Shown here: in pieces, positions 1-16,864 of the stretch
How the letters are laid out: each line of letters opens with the position of its first letter
How positions within the stretch are numbered: position 1 is the first letter of the stretch
Source of the DNA: Deinococcus sp. HSC-46F16
Lineage (GTDB): Bacteria > Deinococcota > Deinococci > Deinococcales > Deinococcaceae
Length of the DNA: 64,000 nucleotides
Assembly (NCBI RefSeq): GCF_024171495.1
Contig: NZ_JALJZW010000001.1
Coordinates: forward strand, 930,001-994,000
Reading direction: 5' to 3'
Position numbers and translations under genes: made by a program
Notes under the pieces: generated by a model
What the model saw: only the letters and a program-made list of their open reading frames with translations
The model's database searches: none
Told to the model about the DNA's origin: nothing

Positions 1-314
1 TGGAAGCCAACATTCGCGGGATGGGCCAGCTCACCGACCACCTGCGCCGGGGCAGCCTGCTGGAAACCATGCAGACGGCGGCGGAGGGCCTCGACCTCGT
101 GCTGGCCGCCGCCGCGCAGCCCGCCCGCTTTCAGTGCCGCTGCTCGCGGGGCAAGGCGCTGGACAGCCTGAAGTTCTTTGCGCCGGGCGAGCGTCAGGAG
201 ATGCGCGACGAGGGCGGGCAGGAGGTCGTGTGCCACTGGTGCGGCGAGCACTACCAGCTCACCCCCAGCGAGATCGCCAGCCTCGACGCGGAGACGGTGC
301 GGGCGCAGGCCTGA
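1..314 (+). CDS. hslO: Hsp33 redox chaperone, C-terminal part (cut by window edge)
   Basis: These are the last 103 residues of Hsp33, a cytoplasmic holdase chaperone switched on by oxidation. The frame is open to the left edge, so the internal ATG at base 21 is not the true start. The redox-switch domain is visible: CRC, then about 29 residues later CHWC. In the family these four Cys bind zinc when reduced and form disulfides under oxidative stress, which unfolds the domain and exposes the client-binding surface. A hairpin terminator follows, so this is the end of a transcription unit. Confidence 0.93.
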   Translation, partial: EANIRGMGQLTDHLRRGSLLETMQTAAEGLDLVLAAAAQPARFQCRCSRGKALDSLKFFAPGERQEMRDEGGQEVVCHWCGEHYQLTPSEIASLDAETVRAQA

Positions 315-335
315 AGTCGGCCGCTTGATGCATGG

Positions 336-363
336 AGGGTCACCCGCTGCGGTGGCCCTTTCT
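336..363 (+). terminator. Terminator after hslO
   Basis: A 9-bp stem (336-344 with 351-359, one G-T pair) with the loop CGCTGC is followed by a short T run. It lies 22 bases past the hslO stop. Confidence 0.55.
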
Positions 364-469
364 CCAGTGTGGACCGAGCGGCGGACCACCGGGCGCGTGG
401 GCCTCCCGCGTCCGGCCGAGGATGAACAGGGACAGAGGTGCGGACCATATCCTCCCCAGCCCGACCTGG

Positions 470-475
470 GATAAT
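470..475 (+). promoter_or_regulatory. -10 hexamer GATAAT, HtrA gene
   Basis: GATAAT ends 6 bases before the ATG at 482. This supports that start over the in-frame codon at 332 and suggests a leaderless or nearly leaderless mRNA. Confidence 0.5.
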
Positions 476-481
476 TCCACC

Positions 482-1726
<1,245 letters not shown>

Positions 1727-1733
1727 CCCCCCC

Positions 1734-2873
1734 ATGACCGCCGACCCTGCCAGCCTGGGCCGCGAGGTCTGGGACCGCCTGCACCCCGAGGACCGCGAGT
1801 GGCTGCGCTCGCTGGCGCGGGAGGCGGGGCCGGGGGCACGGGTCGCCCTGGTGGGCGGAGCGGTGCGGGACGCGCTGCTGGGCGGCACCCCTCTCGACCT
1901 CGATGTGGCGGTGGAGGGGGCGGACACGGGGGCCCTCGCGGCGGCGAGCGGCCTGCCCGCCCTGGTTCACCCCGCCTTCGGCAACGCGACCGTGACCCTG
2001 CCGGACGGCCGACAGGCCGACCTCGTGCGGACGCGGCGCGAGACGTACCCGGTGCCCGGCGCGAACCCGTTGCCCCTTCCCGGCACCCTGGAGGACGACC
2101 TCGCCCGGCGCGATTTCGGGCTGAACGCGCTGGGGCTGGAGGTGCCCCCGGAGGAAGCGCCCCAGCTGCTGGACGTGACGGGCGGGTTGGCCGACCTGCG
2201 GGCGCGGGTGCTGCGGCCCCTGCATTCCCGCTCCCTGCACGAGGACGCCAGCCGTCTGGTCCGGGGAGCGCGGCTGGCCGGGCGGCTGGGGCTGGAGGCA
2301 CACCCCGAACTCCGGCGGCAGGTGCTGGGCGCCCTCGGCATGGCCGAGCAGACACCCCGGCTGTGGGCCGAGCTGGGGCTGCTGGTCCGGGAGCCCCGGC
2401 CAGGGCGGGCCGCCCGCGTGCTGGAGGGGTGGGGGGCGGGCAGGCTGCTTCCCGCCGGGGCCGCCGAACGGCTCGAAGCCCTGGACACCCGGCGGGACGC
2501 GGGCGAGGAGGTCTCCCCCACCACCTACGCGGCGGCCCTGCTCTCGGCCGCACCCGACCCCGCCACGTGGGTGGGTCGGCTGGGATTGGGCGGAAAACCC
2601 GGTGCCCTGCTGGCCCGCGCCCTGGGAGACGCCCCCACCTCCCCCGGCAGTCCGGAGGCCACCTTACGGGCGCTGCTGCGACCAGACGCTTACGCGGGCC
2701 TGAGCGGGCGGGACGTGGTGGCGCGGGGCGTGCCGCCGGGTCCGGCCGTGGGGGCGGCGCTGGCCCACCTCGCGGCGCTGCGCCGGGCGGGGGCGGTGGG
2801 TTCGCGGGCCGAGGAGGAAGCGGCGCTGACCGCCTACCTCGCTCGGCAGGAGCCCACTCCGTCACCGGGCTGA
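1734..2873 (+). CDS. cca: CCA tRNA nucleotidyltransferase / poly(A) polymerase family protein
   Basis: This 379-residue class II nucleotidyltransferase family member adds CCA, or only CC or only A, to tRNA 3' ends. The head domain opens with [15 protein letters not shown] and the metal-binding pair LDLDVAVEG, then the conserved [11 protein letters not shown] block with a DVTGG-type motif and the [11 protein letters not shown] motif of the ATP/CTP pocket. The C-terminal 200 residues are the helical tail. Some deep-branching bacteria split the job between CC-adding and A-adding enzymes, and I cannot tell which this one is. The tRNA gene in this window already encodes its CCA, so the role there would be repair. 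It starts 7 bases after the protease gene. Confidence 0.85.
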   Translation: MTADPASLGREVWDRLHPEDREWLRSLAREAGPGARVALVGGAVRDALLGGTPLDLDVAVEGADTGALAAASGLPALVHPAFGNATVTLPDGRQADLVRTRRETYPVPGANPLPLPGTLEDDLARRDFGLNALGLEVPPEEAPQLLDVTGGLADLRARVLRPLHSRSLHEDASRLVRGARLAGRLGLEAHPELRRQVLGALGMAEQTPRLWAELGLLVREPRPGRAARVLEGWGAGRLLPAGAAERLEALDTRRDAGEEVSPTTYAAALLSAAPDPATWVGRLGLGGKPGALLARALGDAPTSPGSPEATLRALLRPDAYAGLSGRDVVARGVPPGPAVGAALAHLAALRRAGAVGSRAEEEAALTAYLARQEPTPSPG

Positions 2874-2896
2874 CGGCCCCGGCTCCCCCCGGCCCG

Positions 2897-2902
2897 TAGA
2901 AT
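2897..2902 (+). promoter_or_regulatory. -10 hexamer TAGAAT, M50 protease gene
   Basis: TAGAAT ends 8 bases before the ATG at 2911, pointing to a separate promoter for this gene. Confidence 0.5.
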
Positions 2903-2910
2903 GCCCGCCT

Positions 2911-3519
2911 ATGCTGCTGAGCCTCCTGACCAGGGATCCCCTCGCGTTCGTGATCATCGCCGCCGCGCTGGCGCTGTCGCTGACCGTGCACGAGTTCGCC
3001 CACGCCTGGACCGCCGACCGGCTGGGCGACCCCACCCCGAGGCGCTTCGGACGGGTCACCCTCAACCCCGGCAAGCATCTCGATCCCTTCGGGACACTGC
3101 TGCTGCTGATCGCGGGCTTTGGCTTCGCGCGGCCGGTGCCCATCAACCCGAACAACCTGGGGCGCTGGGGCACCCTCTGGGCCGTGGCCGCCGGGCCGAT
3201 CAGCAACCTGCTGATTGCCCTGCTGTGCGTGGGCCTGCTCGCGGTGTTGCCGCCGGTGCAGACGCTGGCCTACATCCTGATCACCGTCCTGAGCGTCAAT
3301 ATCGTGCTGGCGATCTTTAACCTGATTCCGATTCCGCTGCTCGACGGCAGCCGCATCCTGGGGGCATTGGTGCCCTCGCTGGGGCGCAGCCTCGCGCAGT
3401 TCGAGGCGCAGCCCTTTTCCTTCCTGATCGTGATGCTGTTTATTTTCCTGGCCCGCGAACCCATCGGGCAGCTTCTGGGCACGGTGCAGAGCTGGGTGCT
3501 GGGGGCCGTCGGGTACTGA
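2911..3519 (+). CDS. Site-2 protease family (M50) membrane metalloprotease
   Basis: This 202-residue integral membrane zinc protease belongs to the compact YwhC/Rip-like branch without PDZ domains. The catalytic HEFAH (HExxH) lies in the first membrane segment, after SLTVHEF. The third zinc ligand is in the conserved [14 protein letters not shown] near residue 140. About five or six hydrophobic segments cover nearly the whole length. Relatives cleave membrane-spanning substrates such as anti-sigma factors, but the substrate here is unknown and no anti-sigma gene is adjacent. A strong terminator follows and serves as the border with the opposing TrhA gene. Confidence 0.88.
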   Translation: MLLSLLTRDPLAFVIIAAALALSLTVHEFAHAWTADRLGDPTPRRFGRVTLNPGKHLDPFGTLLLLIAGFGFARPVPINPNNLGRWGTLWAVAAGPISNLLIALLCVGLLAVLPPVQTLAYILITVLSVNIVLAIFNLIPIPLLDGSRILGALVPSLGRSLAQFEAQPFSFLIVMLFIFLAREPIGQLLGTVQSWVLGAVGY

Positions 3520-3535
3520 TCCCCGTCCCGGCATT

Positions 3536-3567
3536 AGGCCCCAGCCGCTGAGGCTGGGGCCTGTTTT
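3536..3567 (+). terminator. Intrinsic terminator between converging genes
   Basis: A perfect 11-bp stem, AGGCCCCAGCC with GGCTGGGGCCT, has a short loop and is followed by GTTTT. It can end transcription from the left; from the right the hairpin is usable but the T run is weaker. Confidence 0.85.
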
Positions 3568-3576
3568 GCTCCCACC

Positions 3577-4221
3577 TCAGCGCAGGTGGAACATCATCGC
3601 CACGTGCGCCCCGGTGCCCCCCAGCACGAACAGGTGCCAGATCTCGTGGAAACCGAACACACCGGGGCGGGGGTTCCAGCGCTTGGTGCCGTAGATCACC
3701 GCTCCGATGGAATACAGGACGCCCCCCGCCGCCAGCCAGAAGAGGGCCGTGCCGGGCAGGGTGCGGGCGAGTTGCGGCAAGAAGAGCAGCGCCAGCCAGC
3801 CCATTCCCAGGTACAGCAGCGTGCTGACCCAGCGCGGCAGCCGCAGGGTGAGCAGCTTGAGCAGCACGCCCGCCCCCGCGATGCCCCACACCAGCCACAG
3901 CACGGCGCCCCGCCACACGCCCTCCAGCCCGAAGTAGGCGACCGGGGTGTAGCTGCCCGCAATCAACAGGAAGATACCCGCGTGGTCGAGCTTGCGCAGC
4001 CACAGCTGCCCGCGCTCGCCGGGGCGAAAGGAGTGGTAGCTGGCCGACGCCGCGTACAGCGCAACCATGCTCAGCCCGAACACCACGAAGGGCCACAACG
4101 CCAGCCCCCGCGAAGTCGCCCACCCCAGCAGCGGCCCCAGCACGACGAGCGCCGCCACAGCCCCACCCCAGTGGGTCAGGGCGTTCACGGGTTCGCGGGG
4201 GGCGGTCAGCAGTCGCTTCAC
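3577..4221 (-). CDS. trhA: Hemolysin III / TrhA family membrane protein
   Basis: This 214-residue protein with seven predicted membrane segments belongs to the PAQR-like TrhA/YqfA family. It shows the three family motif blocks: ASASYHSF after the second segment, [16 protein letters not shown], and the C-terminal [16 protein letters not shown]. The conserved His and Asp residues form a putative metal site at the membrane face. In bacteria the family is tied to membrane homeostasis; the haemolysin name is historical. The frame stays open to 4470, but that extension carries no family signal. The chosen GTG at 4221 follows GGAGG closely and gives the usual family length. Confidence 0.85.
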   Translation of the reverse strand: MKRLLTAPREPVNALTHWGGAVAALVVLGPLLGWATSRGLALWPFVVFGLSMVALYAASASYHSFRPGERGQLWLRKLDHAGIFLLIAGSYTPVAYFGLEGVWRGAVLWLVWGIAGAGVLLKLLTLRLPRWVSTLLYLGMGWLALLFLPQLARTLPGTALFWLAAGGVLYSIGAVIYGTKRWNPRPGVFGFHEIWHLFVLGGTGAHVAMMFHLR

Positions 4222-4337
4222 GCCCTCCAGGGTAAGGCGCGGGTCGGAGGGGATGTGGGCATTGGGACGCAGTAGGCGGGACGCGGGACCCAAGGAGGAG
4301 TTTCCCGCACACTGCGCACCGTGTCCCGCTTCCTTCC

Positions 4338-5846
<1,509 letters not shown>

Positions 5847-5853
5847 GCACCGG

Positions 5854-5859
5854 AGTGTA
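5854..5859 (-). promoter_or_regulatory. -10 hexamer TACACT, guaB
   Basis: Read on the minus strand, TACACT ends 7 bases before the guaB ATG. Confidence 0.5.
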
Positions 5860-5917
5860 CCTGGGCGGGGTGAGGCCGCCGCCAGGACTGTCCCGCACCC
5901 CTGACCGGCGACGCCCC

Positions 5918-5946
5918 TTGCGCGTCCCCAGGGAGCATGCTAGATT
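5918..5946 (+). promoter_or_regulatory. Promoter of tRNA-Ala
   Basis: TTGCGC (-35, 5918-5923), a 17-base spacer and TAGATT (-10, 5941-5946) lie 36 bases before the mature tRNA end. This is one of the few places here with both hexamers at ideal spacing. Confidence 0.7.
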
Positions 5947-5981
5947 CTGCCTCGCCCTTGAGAGGGGGCCGAAAAAGGGCG

Positions 5982-6058
<77 letters not shown>

Positions 6059-6065
6059 CCAGGAA

Positions 6066-6089
6066 AGTCCGCCATGTGCGGGCTTTTTT
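6066..6089 (+). terminator. Terminator of tRNA-Ala
   Basis: The stem AGTCCGC with GCGGGCT (7 bp, one G-T pair) is followed directly by six T. Confidence 0.85.
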
Positions 6090-6176
6090 CTTTGGGAGCG
6101 GGCTGGCCCAGGAGGTGAACAAGGCCCCGCCCTGGCGAGCGGGGTCCGGGACCTTCCTTTTGTGCCGAGGCTCGCG

Positions 6177-7826
<1,650 letters not shown>

Positions 7827-7897
7827 GTGAAGGTAAGCTCCTTTACACTCCCTTTACAGGGTGGTTTGGCGAATGGACGGTCGCCAAGCTAGCGTCT

Positions 7898-7903
7898 TAA
7901 GAT
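7898..7903 (+). promoter_or_regulatory. -10 hexamer TAAGAT
   Basis: TAAGAT ends 9 bases before the ATG at 7913, leaving no room for a conventional ribosome binding site. Confidence 0.45.
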
Positions 7904-7912
7904 GCTCTGGCT

Positions 7913-8539
<627 letters not shown>

Positions 8540-8556
8540 GACGCAGCGGTCCAGGT

Positions 8557-8584
8557 GCGCCCTCCGTGTGGGGGCGCCCTTTTT
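8557..8584 (+). terminator. Intrinsic terminator
   Basis: An 8-bp stem, GCGCCCTC with GGGGGCGC, has a 5-base loop and is followed by CCTTTTT. Confidence 0.75.
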
Positions 8585-8595
8585 ATTGCTGCCCC

Positions 8596-8601
8596 TAGAC
8601 T
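8596..8601 (+). promoter_or_regulatory. -10 hexamer TAGACT
   Basis: TAGACT ends 6 bases before the ATG at 8608, just past the preceding terminator. Confidence 0.5.
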
Positions 8602-8607
8602 GCCCCC

Positions 8608-9072
8608 ATGCGCGTCCTCGTCCTGTCCGACACCCACGGCCTGCTGCGGCCGGAGGTTCTGCCCCTCGCCGCACAGGCCGACGCTGTGCTGCACGCGGGG
8701 GATGTCGGAAAAATGGACGTGCTGGAGGCGCTGCGGGCCACTTCCCCCGGCCCAGTTCATGCGGTGCGCGGGAACGTGGACCGCTCGCCGCCGCTGTCCG
8801 GGTTGCCGGAGACGGCGCTGCTGGAACTGGGCGGCATCTGGGTGTACCTGCTGCACGACCTCTCGGCCCTCGACCTCTCCCCCGTCGCGGCCGGGGGGCA
8901 GGTCGTCATCTCGGGCCATACCCACCAGCCCCGCCGCGAGGAACGGGAGGGCGTCCTCTACCTGAATCCGGGGTCGGTCGGGCCGCGCCGCTTCCGGCTG
9001 CCGGTCGCCTGCGCGTGGCTGCATCTGGAAAGGGGCAGCGTGCGGGCCGAGCCCCTCGTCCTGGCCCCCTGA
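8608..9072 (+). CDS. Metallophosphoesterase, YfcE/MJ0936 family
   Basis: This 154-residue cytosolic phosphodiesterase has the calcineurin-like fold. All metal-binding blocks are present: SDTHG near the N terminus, HAGDVG, RGNVD, LLHDL and SGHTHQP, then NPGS near the end. These supply the Asp, His and Asn ligands of a two-metal centre. Small members of this family hydrolyse artificial phosphodiesters, and some cleave 2',3'-cyclic nucleotides; the true substrate is not predictable. It is flanked by its own promoter and followed by a separate promoter for the next gene, so it is probably monocistronic. Confidence 0.88.
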   Translation: MRVLVLSDTHGLLRPEVLPLAAQADAVLHAGDVGKMDVLEALRATSPGPVHAVRGNVDRSPPLSGLPETALLELGGIWVYLLHDLSALDLSPVAAGGQVVISGHTHQPRREEREGVLYLNPGSVGPRRFRLPVACAWLHLERGSVRAEPLVLAP

Positions 9073-9090
9073 ACGGCCCGGGGGGGGTGC

Positions 9091-9096
9091 TAGCCT
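9091..9096 (+). promoter_or_regulatory. -10 hexamer TAGCCT
   Basis: TAGCCT ends 7 bases before the ATG at 9104. Confidence 0.5.
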
Positions 9097-9103
9097 GCCT
9101 GCC

Positions 9104-10084
<981 letters not shown>

Positions 10085-10129
10085 GGGCGGCTCGCCACGC
10101 CGCCACGGTTGGCCCCCAGGCCCCGGCTC

Positions 10130-10135
10130 TATACT
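10130..10135 (+). promoter_or_regulatory. -10 hexamer TATACT
   Basis: TATACT ends 7 bases before the ATG at 10143. It decides that start over the in-frame codon at 9987, which lies inside the preceding gene. Confidence 0.6.
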
Positions 10136-10142
10136 CGCGCCC

Positions 10143-10595
10143 ATGACGGCCCCGGAACTTCAGCGCATCATGCGGGCTCTCTCGGAGAGCGGGCTTACGG
10201 TCGAGGCGGTTGAGGACGGCGCCCTGGTGCGCCACGGCGAGAGCCGGGTGGCCCTCTTCGTGGAGCCTGACCCCCAGGGGGGGGTGATCGTGCGGCTGCA
10301 CCTCGACCTCGACCTGTATGTCGAGGAAGACTCGCTGCCCGACATCTTGATGGGCATGAACCTGATGAACCAGGGCCTCGACTACGGCGCCCTCAACCTC
10401 GATCCGGTCGAGGAGGAGGACACGCCGGAGGACGCCCCCCTGACCTTCGCGGTGCTGGGCCGCGCGGTGCTGTGGCTGCGCGACCTCGGCCCGGAGGAGC
10501 TGGCGCGGCTGCGCGAGCACCTGCGCCGCTTTGAGGCCGAGGTGACGGAGGCGGTGGAGCGCACCCTGCACGGGGGCGGAGGGATTCGGGCGTAA
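10143..10595 (+). CDS. YbjN-like small cytosolic protein
   Basis: This 150-residue acidic protein has the alternating strand/helix pattern of YbjN and type III secretion chaperone-like folds: an amphipathic first helix, then VEDGALVRHGESRVALFVEP hairpins, then a long C-terminal helix from about 120. The DLDLYVEEDS and PVEEEDTPED stretches are very acidic. Family members are small dimeric proteins of uncertain function. The assignment rests on fold-like pattern, not on a catalytic motif. A bidirectional hairpin separates it from gltA. Confidence 0.6.
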   Translation: MTAPELQRIMRALSESGLTVEAVEDGALVRHGESRVALFVEPDPQGGVIVRLHLDLDLYVEEDSLPDILMGMNLMNQGLDYGALNLDPVEEEDTPEDAPLTFAVLGRAVLWLRDLGPEELARLREHLRRFEAEVTEAVERTLHGGGGIRA

Positions 10596-10604
10596 GAAGA
10601 CCGA

Positions 10605-10645
10605 AAGGCGAGGGTCGGGGCAATGGCACCCCGGCCCTTCGCCTT
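10605..10645. terminator. Bidirectional terminator between converging genes
   Basis: A 16-bp stem runs from 10605-10620 to 10629-10645, with one bulged T and an 8-base loop. It sits 9 bases after one stop and 11 bases before the gltA stop, so it probably serves both strands. Neither side has a long T run. Confidence 0.6.
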
Positions 10646-10656
10646 GGCCTTCTGTC

Positions 10657-11799
<1,143 letters not shown>

Positions 11800-11886
11800 G
11801 GTCCGCCCAACATACCACCGCCCCCGCCCGAACCGTGCAGCCCGCACGGTTCCCGCTCCGGTGACAAGGACAGCGCCCAGGCCCCC

Positions 11887-11892
11887 TACAAT
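11887..11892 (+). promoter_or_regulatory. -10 hexamer TACAAT, tsaB
   Basis: TACAAT ends 7 bases before the ATG at 11900. The upstream in-frame ATG at 11891 overlaps the hexamer itself, so 11900 is preferred. Confidence 0.6.
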
Positions 11893-11899
11893 GCCCGCC

Positions 11900-12466
11900 A
11901 TGTCGGCGTCCGCTGCCCCCCACCCCGTCACCCTGGCCCTCGATACCGCCACCCCCTTCCTGACCCTGGCCCTGGCCTGGCCCGGCGGCGAGCGGACCTG
12001 GCGCGAGGAGGTCGGGCGGGCACACGCCGAGCGGCTGGCGGGGGCGGTGCGGGAGCTGTTCGTGGACGCGGGCCTTCCTTTCCACGCGCACACCATCGTG
12101 ATCGGCACCGGGCCGGGGTCCTACACGGGCGTGCGCGTGGGCGCGAGCTACGCCCTCGGCCTGGGGCGGGTGTGGGGAGCGCAGGTGCTGGGCGTGCCCA
12201 CCTTGGAAGGGTTGGTGGGCGGCCTGGAGGGGGAGGTGGCCGTCTCGCTGGATGCCCGGCGGGAGAACGTCTATGGGGCCGTGTACGAGGTGCAGGGTGG
12301 GGTGGTGGGCCGGGTCATTCACCCGCCGCATAAGGACAGCCTGAACGCCTTCGAGACGCTCGCCGCCGGACGCCCCCACCACCGCGACCCCACGCCCGAC
12401 AGCCTCGCCCTGCTGCGGGCGGGGCTGGATCACGGGAGCGAGGAGTGGGCGCTGGCGTACCTGTAG
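11900..12466 (+). CDS. tsaB: tRNA threonylcarbamoyladenosine biosynthesis protein TsaB
   Basis: This is a cytosolic partner of TsaD and TsaE in making t6A at position 37 of ANN-decoding tRNAs. It has 188 residues. The ASKHA-type N-terminal lobe shows LALDTATPFLTLAL, then the hallmark GTGPGSYTGVRVG and the LGVPTLEGL turn. The second lobe is shorter than in E. coli TsaB. TsaB is a pseudo-kinase lobe that scaffolds TsaD, so missing catalytic residues are expected. The tsaD and tsaE genes are not in this window. A dispersed palindromic repeat follows the gene. Confidence 0.88.
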   Translation: MSASAAPHPVTLALDTATPFLTLALAWPGGERTWREEVGRAHAERLAGAVRELFVDAGLPFHAHTIVIGTGPGSYTGVRVGASYALGLGRVWGAQVLGVPTLEGLVGGLEGEVAVSLDARRENVYGAVYEVQGGVVGRVIHPPHKDSLNAFETLAAGRPHHRDPTPDSLALLRAGLDHGSEEWALAYL

Positions 12467-12477
12467 GGCGGGGAAAG

Positions 12478-12563
12478 GACCCCTCTCCCCTCGGAGAGTG
12501 TTTTTGACCCCTCTACCAGGGGGAGAGGGGCGCTGCGCAGCAGCGGGGTGAGGGGTCTTTCTG
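12478..12563. repeat. Dispersed palindromic repeat, copy 1
   Basis: The core unit 12506-12558 is 53 bases and matches the unit at 30040-30092 with about 8 mismatches and no gap. Its ends GACCCCTC and GAGGGGTC are inverted, and an internal hairpin is CGCTGC-GCA-GCAGCG. A partial extra copy of the left half lies at 12478-12505. It is noncoding and sits between tsaB and the convergent FUN14-like gene. Confidence 0.75.
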
Positions 12564-12573
12564 CCGCGTCTCC

Positions 12574-12930
12574 CTACCCCCGTGCCCGCAGCCCCAGCAC
12601 CAGCCCCGCCGTATACGCCCCCGCAAACGGCAGATTCGCCGTCAGCACCCGCCCCAGCCACGCGGCCCCCGCCTCGCCGCCCTGACGCAGCACCGGCTCG
12701 GCCAGCGCCTGCACTCGCGGCCAGTTCACGCTGAGAAGGTCCCAGGAGGCCAGCAGTTGCACCGCCACGAATAGCAGCCCCAGCGCGATCAGCGCCAGGC
12801 GGCCCACCTTCCGCAGCGCGAGTCCGGTGGCAAAGCCCAGCAGCGCCCCCACGCTGAGGTCGGGCAGCACGGAGCGCAGCGCCTCGGTAATGGAGGCGTC
12901 GGGACTGGGGAAGGTGGGAGGAGAAGACAA
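12574..12930 (-). CDS. FUN14-like small membrane protein
   Basis: This 118-residue protein has two hydrophobic segments. The glycine-patterned first segment VGALLGFATGLALRKVGRLA and the following long helix match the FUN14 family, whose bacterial members have no established role. The C-terminal ANLPFAGAYTAGLVLGLRARG is the second membrane span. The only in-frame upstream codon is a TTG at 12930, so the start is uncertain by about 20 residues. It is divergent from the ECF sigma gene, 74 bases away. Confidence 0.65.
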   Translation of the reverse strand: MSSPPTFPSPDASITEALRSVLPDLSVGALLGFATGLALRKVGRLALIALGLLFVAVQLLASWDLLSVNWPRVQALAEPVLRQGGEAGAAWLGRVLTANLPFAGAYTAGLVLGLRARG

Positions 12931-13004
12931 GGTTTGGAAGGCATCGTAGCGCTCCTCCCCACCGACGCGCCAAAAGGCGGAGGCGCCGGGGGGCCGGGCA
13001 GGGT

Positions 13005-13594
<590 letters not shown>

Positions 13595-13595
<1 letters not shown>

Positions 13596-13661
13596 TCGCC
13601 AGAGCAGGCGTGAGCGAAGGGCCGCGCCCCGGCTGGCGACCAGCGACTGGAACCTGGCGAC
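13595..13661. repeat. Inverted repeat after the sigma gene
   Basis: GTCGCCAG (13595-13602) is inverted twice as CTGGCGAC (13633-13640 and 13654-13661), with ACTTTCTC after the second. It could act as a weak terminator. Confidence 0.4.
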
Positions 13662-13684
13662 TTTCTCTCCCCTCCCCGACCCGC

Positions 13685-13690
13685 TAGCGT
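13685..13690 (+). promoter_or_regulatory. -10 hexamer TAGCGT
   Basis: TAGCGT ends 6 bases before the GTG at 13697 and supports that GTG as the start of a leaderless message. Confidence 0.55.
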
Positions 13691-13696
13691 GAACGG

Positions 13697-14686
13697 GTGA
13701 GGACAGGGCGATGGAGGCGGGGCGGCCTGCTGGCGGGCGTGGCGGTGCTGGGGGCGTGCGCGGCGCAGCCGGTGACGTTCCGGGTGAACTTTTCGATGAG
13801 CGAGACGCGCCAGGCACCGCTGACCGTCACCTTCCGGGCACAGGCCCCGGCCGAGCACCGGGTGGTGTGGACCTTCGGGGACGGGCAGCAGGGCGAGGGC
13901 AGCGCCACGGCGCACACGTACTACCAGCCGGGGACCTACACGGTGCGGGCACACCTGCTCGACAGCCGCGGGCGGGTGCGCTCCACCGCGACGGGCGACG
14001 TGAAGGTGGAAAGCAGCGGCCCCGAACGCGCCGAACTCGTCGTGCTGCTGGGACAGGGCGAGGTGCGGCTCTCGGCGGCGGGGAGTGTGGTCTACCGGCC
14101 TGCCACGCCGCGCTTCTCGCTAGACGGGCGGGCGGTTGAGGAGGGACCCCTGCCCGTGACCGCCGGGGAACACCGGGTGAGGGTGCAGCTGCCCGGCGCG
14201 GACAGGGAGTTGACGCGGGGGGTGACCTTTCAGATGGCGCCCTTTTCGGTCAGCGCCCCCTTCGAGACCGAGGTGCTGCGCCTGACCAACCAGGCGCGGG
14301 CGCGGGGCTGGAACTGCGCGACGCTGCGCGAGGGAGGCCAGAGCCTGCCGCCCCTCAAGCGTCATCCCCAACTGGAAGTCGCCGCGCTGGCACAGTCGGC
14401 GGGGATGGCCCTGCACGGCTACTTCGACCACCGCAGCACCCTGGACGGCAGCACGCCCGCCACGCGGGTGCAGGCGACGGGCCTGCGGGTGAGGGCCAGC
14501 GCCGAGAACATTGCCGGGGGGCAGACCACCCCGCAGGCGGTGGTGGACGCGTGGCTGCGCAGCCCCGGCCACTGCCGCAACATCATGGGCGACTTCACGC
14601 ACCTCGGCGTGGCCCATGTGGAGCGCCCCGACACCCGCTACCGCCACTTCTGGACCCAGGTGTTCGCCACGCCGCTGGGGGAGTAG
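13697..14686 (+). CDS. Lipoprotein with PKD-like and CAP (SCP/PR-1) domains
   Basis: This 329-residue exported lipoprotein has a basic N terminus and hydrophobic core ending in the lipobox LGAC at about residue 21. A PKD-like domain (about 30-100) is marked by [11 protein letters not shown] and [11 protein letters not shown]. After a spacer domain, the CAP domain (about 190-329) has [12 protein letters not shown], the HGYFDHRS block, SAENIAGG, and [18 protein letters not shown]. These are the four CAP signature regions with two His and a Glu of the cavity. CAP proteins bind lipids or glycans or act as surface effectors. The GTG start is set by a -10 element 6 bases upstream. Confidence 0.85.
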   Translation: MRTGRWRRGGLLAGVAVLGACAAQPVTFRVNFSMSETRQAPLTVTFRAQAPAEHRVVWTFGDGQQGEGSATAHTYYQPGTYTVRAHLLDSRGRVRSTATGDVKVESSGPERAELVVLLGQGEVRLSAAGSVVYRPATPRFSLDGRAVEEGPLPVTAGEHRVRVQLPGADRELTRGVTFQMAPFSVSAPFETEVLRLTNQARARGWNCATLREGGQSLPPLKRHPQLEVAALAQSAGMALHGYFDHRSTLDGSTPATRVQATGLRVRASAENIAGGQTTPQAVVDAWLRSPGHCRNIMGDFTHLGVAHVERPDTRYRHFWTQVFATPLGE

Positions 14687-14923
14687 GGACCGCTCACCCC
14701 GCGGCTGCGCGAGGCTCCTCTGCGAGTTCCCCCTCGTGAGGGACTGGTACAGCTCGCACCGCGAGAGGCTGGGAGGGGGGAGGTGAGCGAAGCTCAACCT
14801 CATCCCAGACGGCAACAACGGTCCTGCTCGTCCACCCGGCAGGGCGCACCAAGCGTCCACAGGGAATGGTGTGCAGCTCTTACTCTGGGTCTTCGTCAAC
14901 CGGTGGAGGCACCGCCAGCAGCC
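14687..14923. other. Noncoding spacer with repeat-like blocks
   Basis: This 237-base spacer separates converging genes. The block at about 14711-14745 (ctctgcgagttcccc) resembles one at about 30004-30036, next to palindromic repeat copy 2. No credible gene or strong terminator is seen. Confidence 0.45.
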
Positions 14924-16176
<1,253 letters not shown>

Positions 16177-16180
<4 letters not shown>

Positions 16181-16734
16181 GGGGCGGGCGAGATGCGCTC
16201 GACGAACCACACCCACGCCGAGCCGTACTGGCTGCGCGGGAACCGCCGCTCATCGGGCGGGAGGACCACCGTCAGCGGCCCCTTTTCCAGGGTGGGAATC
16301 GGTTTGCCGTTCGCCGTGTGGGCGAGCATGATGGGCGCGTCCCCATAGTCCCGCGCCGCGATGGTGGTCACGTAGCCGTTGCTGGCGTGCAGCCGCATGT
16401 CCTGCCCGGCAAAGCCCCCCAGCCGGGCAAGGTCGCGCAGCGGCACCCCCTCGTAGGTGAAGGTGCGTCCGAGCTGCGCGTGCCGGGTGGCGTAACGCAC
16501 GGTGGGCAGCGCGAGAAGCTGGCTGCGGGTCAGGGCCAGCGTCTGGGCGCGGCCCTCCAGCCGCAGCAGCGGGCGCTCGCCGGGCTTGGGCGCAGGAATG
16601 GGCCGGGCGGTCCGCAGGTAGGTAAAGGACGTGCTCGCCGCCTGGCTCCACCCCCCGGGAGCGGGAGACAGGCTGCCGACCACTGCCGGGCCAAGTGCCA
16701 GGGCCACCAACAGAACGCGCCTTGTGGGGAACAC
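16177..16734 (-). CDS. Exported molybdopterin-oxidoreductase-fold protein lacking cysteine
   Basis: This 185-residue exported protein has a signal peptide of about 30 residues. The mature part resembles the molybdopterin-binding domain of sulfite-oxidase-type enzymes: [22 protein letters not shown], then [30 protein letters not shown] and a late [12 protein letters not shown]. The whole protein contains no Cys, so the conserved Mo-coordinating Cys is absent and redox catalysis is unlikely. Being coupled to a kinase, a periplasmic ligand-binding or sensory role is a better guess. The GTG start sits 6 bases behind TAGATT. Confidence 0.7.
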
Positions 16735-16740
16735 GGCCCC

Positions 16741-16746
16741 AATCTA
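16741..16746 (-). promoter_or_regulatory. -10 hexamer TAGATT
   Basis: On the minus strand TAGATT ends 6 bases before the GTG at 16734. It probably drives the two-gene sensor unit. Confidence 0.5.
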
Positions 16747-16864
16747 GAGCCCTCCCGGCGCGGGGCTCAAGGGGGCAGAACGTGAGCCGCGCGTGAGGCG
16801 AGCGGCCCTCCGGTCCTGTCGTCCCCGTCAGCCGGGCGTCATGCGCGGGGGGGAGAGTGGGGCC

